A stretch of DNA of 64,000 nt, from the NCBI GenBank assembly GCA_016801885.1, contig CM028905.1:12180706-12244705 (forward strand), read 5' to 3'. This DNA comes from Toxotes chatareus. Its lineage: Eukaryota > Chordata > Actinopteri > Toxotidae. The notes beneath the pieces are model-generated. The model was not told the DNA's origin. It worked only from the letters and a program-made list of their open reading frames with translations, and searched no databases. Position numbers and translations under genes: made by a program. Shown piece by piece: positions 39,219 through 50,256 of the stretch (positions are counted from its first letter, which is position 1; each line of letters starts with the position of its first letter).

Positions 39219-41139
39219 TTTGGTTGGATTCGATTCAGGGAAGTTTGTTTGACCTCTGTCCCTCCCCACTTCCTGTCATCTCTCTACTCATGACCACTGA
39301 ACAAAGGCCCAAACAACTAATAAAAGACACACACACAATTGAGAAGCTTACTGGAGAGGATATATTGAGGCACATGCCTTGGCATTGGATTTGAGCTGGA
39401 TTTGAAACCGTCCATATTTAGCTAAAATCAGTTTTGAGAGGTCAGGTAAATTGAAAAATCTGCCAACAGATCAAGAGATCTGAATAAAATTTGATTCAAA
39501 GTTTCTGTTGGTTGTTTGCAGCTGACAGAACTTTTTATAATGAAACACATTGTTTTAATCCAGCAAGCATCTACCTCTCTGATCTGCCTCCGTAATTAAT
39601 AGCAGTTGATAAAAGCAATCTGATTCCAATCTGGATATGTCAAAAACAGGATGTGTACTGCTAAGTAACCTTTATTTTTCCCTCCAGTAAGATCTGTCTT
39701 TAAACCCACTGTGACCCTCTCCATCTTTTTGTCACCTTTCCCCCCTCTGCAGGATCCCTTCCTGGCTGAGATGCTGCAGAACAATAAGGACCAGATCGTG
39801 TGTTACCATGAACACGACTCCCTGCTGGACCACAAGGAGGAGGAAGCCCTGAGCGAGGAGGATCGCAAGGCTGCCTGGGCTGAGTATGAAGCAGAGAAAA
39901 AGGTAGGCAAGGAGAAAAAGCGCACACATACACACAGAAACATGCATGCTGCTCAGTGGCATATCCACCAGTACCACAATCAACGGCACACACACATACA
40001 GCACTTAGCCTTCGTGTCCATCATTCTCCAAGTCGTTGACATCAAAGTGCAAGGTGGGCTAAGCAAGGCCCCACTTTTGTTTGTCCGGATGTGTGAGTTA
40101 GTGTTGGATCTGTATAATCCTTTCATCACTTAGAGTAAGCAGATGACAGGGCCTCCCTCCCCACACCCAGACTCCAGCGATGGGCATTTTGGCCCTCCAT
40201 CAAGTCAGTGATCTGCTGTACAAAATGCAGTGTTAGTGCTAACTAGGTCCACAGAGGGTTAGGGACTCCACTTCTGTCTGTGTTAACACTTCACTTTTCT
40301 CTCGTTTCCTCTTGTGCCTCCCCCATTGTCCCCTCTTCCTCCTCCCTCTCCTTTCTTGTAGGACAAATCAATTGGCAATTAGTTGGGTTTATTTGGAGAA
40401 GTATGTGTGTGTGTGTGTGTGTGTGTGGTGGGGGGGCGCTTGATGTTGTAAGAGAGCAGGAGCAGGTCTCCTCTCCCCCCTGTGTAATCCTAGATTCTAA
40501 TTCACTCTAATGATTATTTTTCCAACACGCACTCCCTCCTCTGCCCTCTGTGTGCCTTAAGCGGCTTTTCCCTCCGAGCTCCTCTTCTTTTCAAGAGAAC
40601 AGAGGGTTCCCAGTTGAGGCAAAAACAGTGACGTTGAAGGCAAGTGTGAGGATTTCAATTGCGTTCGCATCACTGCCATGTGTCACACGCTAAGGATGCA
40701 GAAGAACTCATTTTCATCCACGAGAGGCTGTTCAGTGTTGCACTGTATAGTCTGAGCTTTGTAAGAGAAACAACTGGAACGTAACCAGGTCTCTGCTAAT
40801 GTCTTTACAACTTAAGCGTTGGCCGGTGGTGGCCAGGAAAAGCTATGTGTGTGAATATCAGATTTGCAACTCAGGAAATGGGAAAAACTATGAGAACATG
40901 ATCAGATGCCCAAAACTAAACCGAACCCCGGAGACCTCTGCCTCACTGGGATCCGCTCACTGCTGAGCTTAGCGAGCCTCATGTCGTAAATTTAGATTTC
41001 AGACGCTGAGTTTTGGAAATGAAGTCAAGTCTAAATTTTTGCGTCTGCCTGTCTGAAGATGTTTGAGGTCTGAGGAGCATCTGAGGATGCAGCTCAAGTC
41101 CAAGAGTGACTGCTTGTTACTGGCAAACCCAAAAGTGAA

Positions 41140-41174
<35 letters not shown>

Positions 41175-41300
41175 TACGCACGCACGCACACCAGTGTCCA
41201 TGTGTGTTGTGGTTTTGTGGTTGTTTTGAGGTTTTGTACTGTTTAGGCCAGCACACCTGTCTCTGACCAGGTCCAAAGAGCCCCACTGGCCCCCATCTCA

Positions 41301-41351
<51 letters not shown>

Positions 41352-44300
41352 CCCTACATACCGGATGGCCAGATTACAGGGCACGGGAAAACCATCTGCA
41401 GCAGAGGCTCAATTACACACAAACATCGGCATCCTGCTGGCCTTTACTGAGACAAGACTGTTTACCTCAGGTCACTACTCTCTCACGCACACACACACAC
41501 ACACACACACACGTTTAATGTAAGAGGAGCAGGCAGATATCAGGCAACTTGTTGCTCTTGCAGTGTAAAACAAGTTGAATGTGTGAAGAGTTGAAAGCTT
41601 TGTTGTCATTTTAACTGACTGAACATGAAGTGAAGAGCTGGACTCACACTCACTGTGTGAATGAGGTTGACAGGCGAAATGAGCTGTTGTCTGGTCGACC
41701 GCAGTGATACTGTCTCTCCCATCATGCTCTTGGTGGCTCTTAACACCTGCCTAATTGATGTGTACTAATCCTGCTCTTTTGTCTGGGACTCTGGCGTGGG
41801 GGTGGGGGGCTCTGCCTCCTCACTCTCCCCCCTCTGTCTCTGTCTTTCATCTGTCAGGGTCTGTCCATGAGGAACAACTACCAGGCATCATACTCCCCCA
41901 TGGACATGGGCACCTCCAGCTACTTCTCCTACAACGTGGCGGCTTTGGCCTCCATGAACAACCAGCAGCTGGAGGTAAGTAATGAGCTCCACATGCCCCT
42001 CTCCTGCCTCACGCTCCTCCCTCTCCTTCCCCCCACGGCATGGCGCCCCACATTCCTCAGACCCCACTGCTAATTGTGACAACAGTCTAGTAGCCAACGA
42101 GCCCAGCTCTGCCCCTTGCTCCTCCACCCAACAGTTTGTAATACTCCGTGTCTGGGGCAGTAGCTATTTATACATGGCGGCACATCAGACTGAGGGAGAG
42201 GATAGAAGGTCCGAGAAGCGATTTGTGTTTTTCAGCAAGGAGGTCAAATGGGTGTAAAAAAAAAAAAAAAAAAACCAAACAAACTGTGTACTGGCTTCAT
42301 TTCTTGTAATCAGGGCATGTAAGAAATAATTCTGTTGCAGCTCTATCTTTGTAAGCACACAGACTCTCATAAACGTGTAAATAAAAATAATTTGTTAGGA
42401 GATCGTATCGACACCACACATACTGAAGGAGATAAAGCTGACTGAGATATTAGCTGTTAGTTGTGTTGCCTGTTTTCACATTCAGCACACACAGGGCAGG
42501 ATTAGCATTTATTTGGAATCCTGTTTCCAGCCACCTGATGAATGTAAATCTAATATTTACACTCCTTTTAGCTTTGTATTCACAAGCTCCTGAGGATTTC
42601 TTCACCAGCTTGTTGCTAACTTTGTTTGCCATTTGGTGCTGGGGAGACTTAATCCAATACAGCTTTTTTTTTTTTTTTTTTTTTTGGGTGGCATTTGCTG
42701 CCTATAAGGATGCTGGGAGTAGGGAGAGTGAACAGAATAGTAAATATGCAGGCTATAAAAGCAAAACAATGAGCTAGAAGTATTTCTGTAGAGCTGCACT
42801 GTTCAGTGTCACTACATTACTCACTGTATTCAATGTTAATCTCAGAAATATTGTATATGTCCATGCGCTGCATGAAGATAAGTAGTAAATATTTGCTTAC
42901 ATTGCTTATGGTGGAAAAAAAGGAAAGCGCGCCTGCCTCTTGTTTCATATTTTCCATCTCCTTCATTTGTCTACAGGACCTTATAAACCAGGGACGCCAA
43001 AAAGTAATTGAAGCAACAAATGCACTGAAGACTTTATCCCGGGAGCCACTGGAGGACACGATCGCCAGAGTGGTGAGTGTCAAAACTTTCTGCAGCACGG
43101 CTTCAAAACCAGTCTCCAGTCCATGAAGATAATCGTAATAACTAATCTTAGATCTTTATTTCTCTAAAGAAGGATTTTTAATAAAGTCCTCTTTCTGCCA
43201 TTGGACTACAACGTGATTGTGGTTGCAATGGTGGTTGAGGTTAACACATGTGAACATTCGTCTTTCTCCACAGTGGAAGGAGAACCCGTCACTCACAGAG
43301 AGTCAGGTCCAGTCCGTGGCTCTGGGACGACAGGCCAGTGTGGAGCTGGAGATCAAGCGCAGGGAAGCCGTTTACAGGGACGTTCTCACCAGGCAGCAGA
43401 CGGTAAGAACTGCGCTGTGTACGAGACAATGTCTGCTGTCAACATGTTACTAGCAAACTAAACTGTAACACACAAAACTGTAGTAGGTACAACTGGGACA
43501 TGCTGACAAAAATGTTTTATCACAATACTTTTTAATCAACAATATATTGTTGATTGTATTGAAAATCTGGACTGCAGTCATGGTATCTCTTTTTCTGTCT
43601 TTGACCCCTTACAAGCTCTTAGTTAACTTTGACTACATCTCTGAAACTCCATTATACTTGACCTCAAACTTCAACTGTCAAGTTGTTGGTGTTAAAATCT
43701 GACTAAAACTGAAAAAAAGTGCTCACTCAGGCCAAATGCACTGTCCTGAGAAAAACAAACAAGCCTTCAAGTTCCTTTGCCAGCCTTGGTTGGGAAATAT
43801 TAGAGGGGACGGTGGAGAAACCAGGTTGACCATGAGCTGTATGCAAATTCAGGTTGTACAGTGGCTGCGTTCTTAATTTCCTGCCTTAGGCAGATTTCTT
43901 CTAATAACCTGTTTTTTGTCCACATAGTATTTGTTCACATGTATTTAGGTAAATGATTAAATAAGACATTACCTTGTACAGTGGTGATGGATTTGTGACG
44001 TATTTGGCCAGTTTCAGTGTTTTTTTTTTCATGTGCTTTGACATGTCTCATTTTTAGCTAATTGTGGTTGTAATTTTACAGTTATTTGTAGTTACTTAAA
44101 CTGTCCGTCTATGTTTGTGTCTGCCCAGCTGATGATGTTCGTGCAGAAGCTGATCACCAACAGGAAGGTGCAGGAGCAGCAGCTTGCCATGGCTAACCAG
44201 GCTAGCTACCTGAACCAGCTGGCCCTGCAGAACGGCATGCTGGGAGCCAGCGGGCTCAGCCAGATGGACCTGCTGGGGCTTTACCAGCAAATGCACGGCC

Positions 44301-44353
44301 TGGGCTCCCATCAAGGCTTGGGCAAGAATCCTGGGCCCTCCAAGGGCCTGTAG
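16899..44353 (+). CDS. atrx: ATP-dependent chromatin remodeller ATRX, 34 coding exons
   Basis: SNF2-family nuclear ATPase that, with DAXX, deposits H3.3 at repeats and telomeres. Exons: 16899-16968, 17833-17894, 18034-18083, 18205-18326, 18414-18494, 18680-18789, 18898-18965, 19488-21448, 21700-21775, 22291-22445, 22537-22707, 22834-22948, 23065-23164, 23452-23628, 25271-25412, 25516-25625, 26054-26200, 26370-26547, 27200-27337, 27440-27615, 27718-27835, 29115-29245, 29541-29635, 29770-29909, 30201-30351, 30481-30581, 31414-31522, 31696-31873, 32140-32331, 39753-39902, 41858-41974, 42977-43072, 43274-43402, 44129-44353. Total 6141 nt, 2046 residues (human about 2490). The cysteine-rich ADD domain spans about 133-255 (CTACGKQ to HCYIC). 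A long acidic/Ser/Lys-rich linker follows, with the VKLTPV segment near 535 corresponding to the HP1-binding region. The ATPase shows CMGLGKT (about 1182-1188), DEGH (1306-1309) and RVYRFGQ (1726-1732). The middle is shorter than in mammals. The start codon is the weakest part of the model. Confidence 0.94.
17683..17736. repeat. Trinucleotide microsatellite (ATT / GAT / AAT) in atrx intron 1
   Basis: Back-to-back short runs of ATT, GAT and AAT units, roughly 50 bp in total. Simple-sequence repeat, no coding role, likely length-polymorphic. Confidence 0.8.
24290..24420 (-). mobile_element. Possible degraded retroelement fragment in atrx intron 14
   Basis: In the 1.6-kb intron between exons 14 and 15. 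On the minus strand it contains a short frame with TTRSTTKSTCAQFNSSW and TWMTENLK, wording I associate with the 3' portions of repetitive retroelements in fish genomes. No reverse transcriptase or endonuclease motif is present. If real, it is a short dead fragment. The rest of the intron holds nothing I recognise. Confidence 0.3.
28408..28444 (+). other. G-quadruplex motif in atrx intron 21
   Basis: Five runs of three or more G on the coding strand: GGG, GGGGGG, GGGGGG, GGG, GGGGG. The intervening loops are 1, 7, 1 and 5 nt, which satisfies the usual G3+N1-7 pattern. The surrounding 28300-28570 sequence is also G-rich. This lies in the 1.3-kb intron between exons 21 and 22. Confidence 0.7.
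29513..29535 (+). repeat. CT microsatellite acting as the polypyrimidine tract of atrx exon 23
   Basis: An uninterrupted CT run ends five bases before the acceptor (TGGCAG|GG, exon starts 29541). The splice-site pyrimidine tract is therefore itself a length-variable microsatellite. Confidence 0.8.
32332..39752 (+). other. atrx: atrx intron 29, 7.4 kb, no gene found inside
   Basis: Lies between exon 29 (ends CCTAAG|GTGAAC) and exon 30 (starts GATCCCTTC). It is by far the largest intron of the gene, most others being 0.1-1.7 kb. Both strands lack a recognisable coding exon. Contents include pyrimidine-rich stretches (32900-33060, 33900-34110), a T run at 36880-36892, and a large A/T homopolymer pair at 39133-39217. 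It could hold enhancers or old repeats, but none can be named from sequence alone. Confidence 0.6.
39133..39217. repeat. Facing homopolymers A18 and T32
   Basis: An A run (39133-39150) is followed 35 bp later by a T run of about 32 (39186-39217). As an inverted pair they could form an A:T hairpin. Slippage-prone, so the length may also be affected by sequencing. Confidence 0.7.
40404..40427. repeat. GT microsatellite in atrx intron 30
   Basis: TG/GT dinucleotide run of about 24 nt. Intron 30 (39903-41857) otherwise holds further GT/CA arrays and no gene. Confidence 0.8.
41142..41348. repeat. Inverted pair of GT and CA microsatellites in atrx intron 30
   Basis: A (GT) run at 41142-41170 is followed about 135 bp later by a (CA) run at 41305-41348. 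The two are complementary, so DNA or pre-mRNA could fold into a long UG:CA stem. A third array, (AC), lies at 41488-41512. Confidence 0.8.
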
Positions 44354-45780
44354 GTCAGAAGGACTCTGCATCAGCCCCTCTCCCCTCCCGCCCCACTCAG
44401 CTCGCCGGCTCCCAGTGGCCCAGTCCAAGCGTGGCCCTGTAACAAACACACTGTGAGACCGCTGAGAGCTCAAAGCAAACCTGTGCACCAAGCAGAGAGT
44501 GGAGTAGTTTTGAGACTAGGCTGCTGTCCACTCAGGCCTCACGTGGGATAGACTCTCGGTCCTTTAATCTGTAGTTCACTGAGAGAGGGTGGAATATAAT
44601 GTACAAATGAGTGAGTGAAAGATCTGTTAGGAAGTACAACAGGAAAAAAAAATGTATATACCGCCTTAATGTTATTCAAGTTCTATATCTTCATTTTTCA
44701 TGTATTTAAAGACAAGTTTTACCCCCAATGCTTTTAAGCATTGTATTGTTTTCCCCTTAAGAGGGTTTCCTTATTATTTAAAGTCAGTTTTTTATACTGT
44801 TTTAAATGCCTAACTAAACCTGAGTGGGACCAGTGTTGTTGGTGACAGGACTCTATGATGTAAAGCTCTACATGATGATTAGCACCAGGAGATTTCTCCA
44901 CCGACAGCTGTTGGTGCTGCAAAGTCCTGCTCTTTTGGGGGGGGAAATAGAGAAGAAACTGATACGTCAACAAAAACATAAAAAAAAACATAAAAAGTAT
45001 GGCCTTAGATTCGTTTCCTAAAAAAAAAAAACCTCTGTAAAGTTCTAAGATTTGAAATTTGTTGAGAACCTTTTCTATTATGCTTTTAAGTGTTTACATT
45101 AGTTGTCGCTGAACATGGTAATGGAATGCTTGTGTTGTTCAAAACTGCCTGCCGGTTCCTATGACCTTTTTGTAACATCATTCTCATCGTCACGTGTTGT
45201 CTAGCATAGCACTGTGCGTCCTGTTCATTGTTTATGTTCCACTTGTGTTGATCCCAAACGTTGGGTGACTGACTGGGTCTCACGAAGCACAACCACTTCA
45301 GCCACGTATCACAGGGCCCAAAACGTTTCCCTTTACTAGTCTGTCACAGTTTGAAATGAATCATTTCAGGTTGGACTTGACAGGAAGAAGTAAAGACTGG
45401 AAATCTTATCATACCTGGCTGATTTGTGTCCTCTGCTTTGTGAGAAGCCTCCCTCCTGGACACTGTAGTCCCACCAGGCAGGCACCCAGACTACCTGTAC
45501 TCTACTTTGGCACATTCTTGCTTCTAAATGCTTAAACTGGTGTAACTGTTAAACATGAGGAATACGTACATTTCTCATGAAGAGACGCCTGTTGTCTCTA
45601 GTTGGCTCCTGTGTTTGCACAAGGTGTATTTCATAAGTGTAGAGAAACTTTTTTGCCCTCCTCTAAGAATGTTCTTATGTTAGCAAATACACCAACTTGA
45701 TTTGCCATGAATCTGATCTGCTATTATCTTGATAAGTATTTAATATAACATTTAATAAAGTGACCAAAAGAATGAGCAAG
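44354..45780 (+). terminator. atrx: atrx 3' UTR and poly(A) signal
   Basis: From the stop (TAG, 44351-44353) about 1.4 kb of AT-rich sequence runs to a canonical AATAAA at 45754-45759. A GT-rich stretch (GTCCTGTGTTTG) follows shortly after it, as expected for a cleavage site near 45775. Shorter A-rich candidates exist, but this is the best-formed signal. Confidence 0.65.
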
Positions 45781-46140
45781 TCCTGTGTTTGATTTATTTG
45801 TTTTTAAGCACTCTGCATTCCTTTGCATAAATTCCCTTACAATTTATGGTGGGGAACGTCGGTAGGAGGTTTTGGTCATTCATATTAATTATTGTAGGTC
45901 TTTCACAAACTTTTTATTACACACTTGTACGAAAATGTACCTGAAGCCCCGGTCATGGTGGATGTTTGAGGTTTATACGGATATTGATATTTAAGAGTCA
46001 TAAAAATCTCTTAACAAAATGTTTGCCAGTATTTTTTTATGCCTTTATTATACTGTTGACAGTGAGTGAAGAGAGATGGGTAACGACATGCACGTGTTGT
46101 GCAATCAATGAACAGGAAACTGTGGTTTCAGGTATAATCA

Positions 46141-46690
46141 AAGGAATAGGTTGACATTTGGAGAAAAACACTTATCTGCTTTCCTGCCAAGAGTTAGTTT
46201 ATAACACTCTCATGTTTGTATGCTACATATTAAGCTAGAGCCAGCAGCCGGTTAGCCCAGCTTAGCATAATGACTAGAAACGGGGAAACAGCTAGTCTGA
46301 CTGTGTCCAAAGGTAACACAATCTTCCTGGTTTGCCAGACAACCAGCAGAGACTTCACAAAGCCATTGTGCCCGACCAAGAACTACACAGCCCCCTGTGA
46401 AAGCACAACTTTATGTTTTTACTCTTAGGTTTATGTAAAAGGTGAAACAAGTTATAGCATGCTAGCTTGTTTGTTTTTAGGTGGTAGGCAAATTTATGTT
46501 GCCTTTGATCTGAGGAAGGCTAGCTTTTCCTCTTTGCTTTCAGTATTAATGCTAAGCTAAGTGGTAAGTTAACAGTCTCCTGGATCCAGCTTGATATTTA
46601 CCATACACAAATGAGAGTGGTACATATGTTGTCATCTCGGAAAGAAAGCAAATAAATTCCCAAACTTTGGAAAGCAGCTCGCTGATGTTT
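46141..46690. mobile_element. Foldback (inverted-repeat) element, about 550 bp
   Basis: The first ~110 bp (containing AACACTCTCATGTTTGTATG) reappear, inverted and diverged, in the last ~110 bp (containing ACACAAATGAGAGTGG). This gives a non-coding element with long inverted arms. The internal part includes GGTTAGCCCAGCTTAGCATA. A related single arm lies at about 57060-57250. Layout and copy number suggest a non-autonomous foldback/MITE-type transposon common in percomorph fish. No transposase is present and target duplications were not established. Confidence 0.6.
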
Positions 46691-47760
46691 CCTGATGCAC
46701 TGTCCCTGTATTTCACACCCACAGCACCAAGTGCCTTTTGTCCCACTCTCTTCTCCCTTCAATCTTTCATCTATTTTTCCCTCTCCCGGTATTGTTTTCA
46801 TTTCTCAGTCTGCCAGGGTTTTCCCCTGCATGTCTCTGACTTTTCCATTCCCTCCCCCCAGGGGAGCTTGCTCTCACAGCTTACAGATATCTGCCAGTGG
46901 AGAAACATTACAACTATTGCAGATGTTGAAATGTTGATCCCATCCCCTCTTAGCCCCAGATTACCACCACTCCAGGTTTGCAGCACATCCCTGCTGGTTC
47001 TCTGTGCAGCGGGCAGCTGTTTCTGTCCATTGAACAGACCCGCTGCAGACTACACTATAGTGGAGTCTATGAGGCCCCGGCAGTGAACAACCAATCGCTG
47101 CCCTAAATCCATGCTGATGTGTAAAGCCAATTAGGAGTCGGGATCCAGTTGCATAAGGAATCTGATTTTCTACGGTGGATGTAGGCTGACTAAGACCTTA
47201 TGGAGACAGAGAGGTCCTGTGCACATTACTTGGTAAAGGGTTTATGAGGGCAAATTGGCATGAGATTGTACGGGTGTTCTCCTCTGAGAAAAAAAAATCT
47301 GCTGTATCTTTTTTCCCCCCATTCTCTCTGTCTTTTGGGCAGCAGGAGAAAATGCTACAAGGTCACTGCTTTAAAAGACATTACACTTGAAATGGTGTAT
47401 TTTAATAATTTGAGCAGACTATATAACATTGTCTTTTTTAACGTACGTCTCTTCATTATCAGTCAAGTCAGCAGGATCCATCCTCTGGGGACCTTAAATG
47501 TCGGTATAAAATCTTTCGGCAATCCATCCAACAGTTGTTGAGCTATTTCAATCTGGACTGAAGAGGTGGACTGACCCACCGACAGTGCCATTCACAAAGC
47601 CACACTGCGAGCATGGCTGGAAACAAAAAGGAAAGAAATGCAACATTCACATAGATATCTATATCTGGTTTTAATTGGTACATCAGATTTTAATCCAAGC
47701 AAAAATAGTCTGTCACAATGAGTTCTCGATAGCAGGACAATTTTATTGTCATGTTCATTG
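46691..47760. other. Intergenic sequence between the 3' ends of atrx and fgf16
   Basis: No gene supported. Open frames of up to about 140 codons on the plus strand are low-complexity and lack splice or domain support. The region separates the convergent atrx and fgf16 transcripts. Confidence 0.45.
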
Positions 47761-49071
47761 CAGTTCTTCATTTTTATTTATTTTTATTTATTTTTTATTT
47801 TTATTTTTTTGGTGTAATTTCAGTAGAATCTACAGTCCAGATAACTTCAAGTTCATTACAAAATAAAGTCTTTGCAATAAATAAATATATAGATTTATAT
47901 TTATACTTTATATGTAGAAAATAAATATATTGTACATCTCATAAATAGGATCACCCATATGTACACCTCAGCTGCTTGCAATTTTTTCATAATGTTCCTG
48001 ACACTCCGAACATTACAAGTCACCATCCTTTCAAAAAAAAAAAACATCTCTTATTCTCTACAACCACAGTCAGAGAAGTGCTTTAGTCCCAAGCTTAATC
48101 ACTTGTTTCGCATACTACTCCTACAAGACGCTGCTTGATATTTTCATTTAAATGTGATGAATGCGATCGTTAGACGTATGATGACATGGGAGACCAAGTG
48201 AGCGTACAGCTGGGACTGGGGATGTGCAGTAAGTGCTCTTTCATCTATCACACACATTCATCATAGAGATTTTACATCCCCACTTTCATCTTTGATTTTG
48301 ACGACAACTCGATAAAACTCCGGTTCCCCTGTGTAACAGTCTGTTCTCCGCCTCACAGACATTCTTCTTACAGCCTCTTTAAGGCCTAACTATTCAAAAC
48401 CTGCCACCTCACCTGCATGTAGCACACAGTTTGTGTGTTTCTGACCTTTACCTTTTACATATCTGTCTCTGTGTATGTCTGTTCCCTCATGTAACGTTAC
48501 CGTGACCATGTATAGTGCATAAATGACAAATGCACCATGTGACATCTGCAGTGCTTTCTGTTTTCTTTTGGAGCTTTTGAAAACCTCTTCTCTGTGTTCT
48601 CATAGTGGACCATTCTTTTTTTTTTCTCCCCACCTGCTTAGTGCGACTCAAAACTGCCAAGCGCCGCAACTCTGTCTGCCGTCGCATGTCGCTTCAATAT
48701 CTACTTATTTACCGCTAAAAAGTGGTTATTGAGAAAACATGGCACCTGATTTGATCGCCCCACAGCTGGGTCAGTCATGTGGGCTTCCTTCGTCCGTGTC
48801 TGTAGTGGTTTAACAAGACAACTTTCCCTCCTCTCTGAGGTCACAAGTCCACTACAGAAGCAAAGAGGCAAAAATCCAGGGACGTGCACATTGTTTATGT
48901 CAGTGCTGTACGTGCTTGGTAAGTGGGCTGAGGCGCAAACACGGTGACCTCAGGGGGAGCTGAGGGTAAACAGTTCTGCACCAGGTCCAAAACATCCACA
49001 ACAACCCCCCTCTCCTCTTCTTTTTTTTCTGTTCCTCCCACTGTAACCAGCTCTCCAAGTGTAAGTGCTGG
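47761..49071 (-). other. fgf16: Probable fgf16 3' untranslated region
   Basis: Downstream (minus strand) of the fgf16 stop codon at 49072-49074. Several minus-strand AATAAA signals cluster at about 47770-47810 (TTTATT on the plus strand), and others near 47870-47935, so the 3' UTR may be 1.1-1.3 kb. Which signal is used cannot be decided. No other gene seen. Confidence 0.4.
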
Positions 49072-50222
49072 TCACCTGTACTGGAATAAGTCCCTGTACG
49101 CTTGAGGGATCTTTTCAATCTCCACGGGCCTGGGCAAGAAGTGAGTGAGTTTCTGGTGTTTTTTAGTCCTGCCGCCCTCCCTGGGCGAGCCGTCCTTGTT
49201 TAAGGCCACGTAGTAGAAGCGTCCCGTGTCCGTGTGCTTGTACAGAGTTGAAGCGTAGGTGTTGTACCAGTTCTCCTCAAACTGCTCCCTGAACACACAT
49301 TCTGCTGTCAGCTTCTTCTGCAGGACAGAAAACAACATTTTAGTCATACGCTGAAAGTCCTGCTTTGCACGGCACCGAGCGAGGGAAAAAAAAATGAAGA
49401 AAATATGCAACAACAGAAAGACTGAAGAGTCATTAAAATGCAGTTGAGACTGAGATGAATGGTGCTGCTTTTGCATGCAGATTCCACAAGAGTTTGTGTT
49501 TGTCATTAACTCTTTTGGACTGCACTTGAAAGCTGAAGTGAACCAGTAGAAGCTCGACAAGGCAGGTGCTCATTATGACAAACGAGGGAAGTCATTATGA
49601 GTGGCTTTTCACCTTGCACCCCAACCTCACTCCTCAGACCTGTTAACCTCTCATTGTGCATGGAGAATTATTTCCTTCCCAGAAATGCAACAAGAACAGT
49701 GAGCAGGAGTTCAATCTTCCCACACACACGCAGAGGTGAGCTCTCAAAGCCTCGGCCTTTCGCTGACAGAGCAGCATGAGCGATGGCCGTGGGTTCAGCA
49801 GGTGAGAGTGTGCTGGCTGATTGAGTGTGTGAGAGCAGTAAGAGACGTTGGGGATGGAGATGCTTTCCTGCCAAGACCAGTCAGACTCAACCTCAGGAGA
49901 GTCAAGGGTATCACTGAGGAACTGAGGCCCAAATAAGAACCACTCTGAGGGTGTATCAGACAGTTGCTACCTCCCACTCTCCCTCCTTTCCCTTGGACTT
50001 GAACTTTTTCTGGCTTAGGAGAAGATAAATGTTCGCGATCAGTCAATCTCTGCCTTTTAACACACTTTATACGTCTTGCAAGTGTTTGTGCAAGAGTCTC
50101 GTTTTTTATTCCAGCAGCAATTTTGTTGATTGGCTGTCAGGCTCTGCTTGGCTGCGGCTGTGTGGTGTAGCTGTTGTCTGTAAACACAGCCCTGAGGGCA
50201 CATGACTGGGCTAGCTTCATCC

Positions 50223-50256
<34 letters not shown>

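Noticed and set aside
41755..41982. 75-codon frame overlapping atrx exon 31
   Set aside because: It runs through the acceptor of exon 31 in a different frame. The ATRX frame across 41858-41974 fits the family.
49597..49936. Overlapping open frames on both strands in fgf16 intron 2
   Set aside because: No domain, no splice logic and overlapping frames on opposite strands, typical of random sequence.
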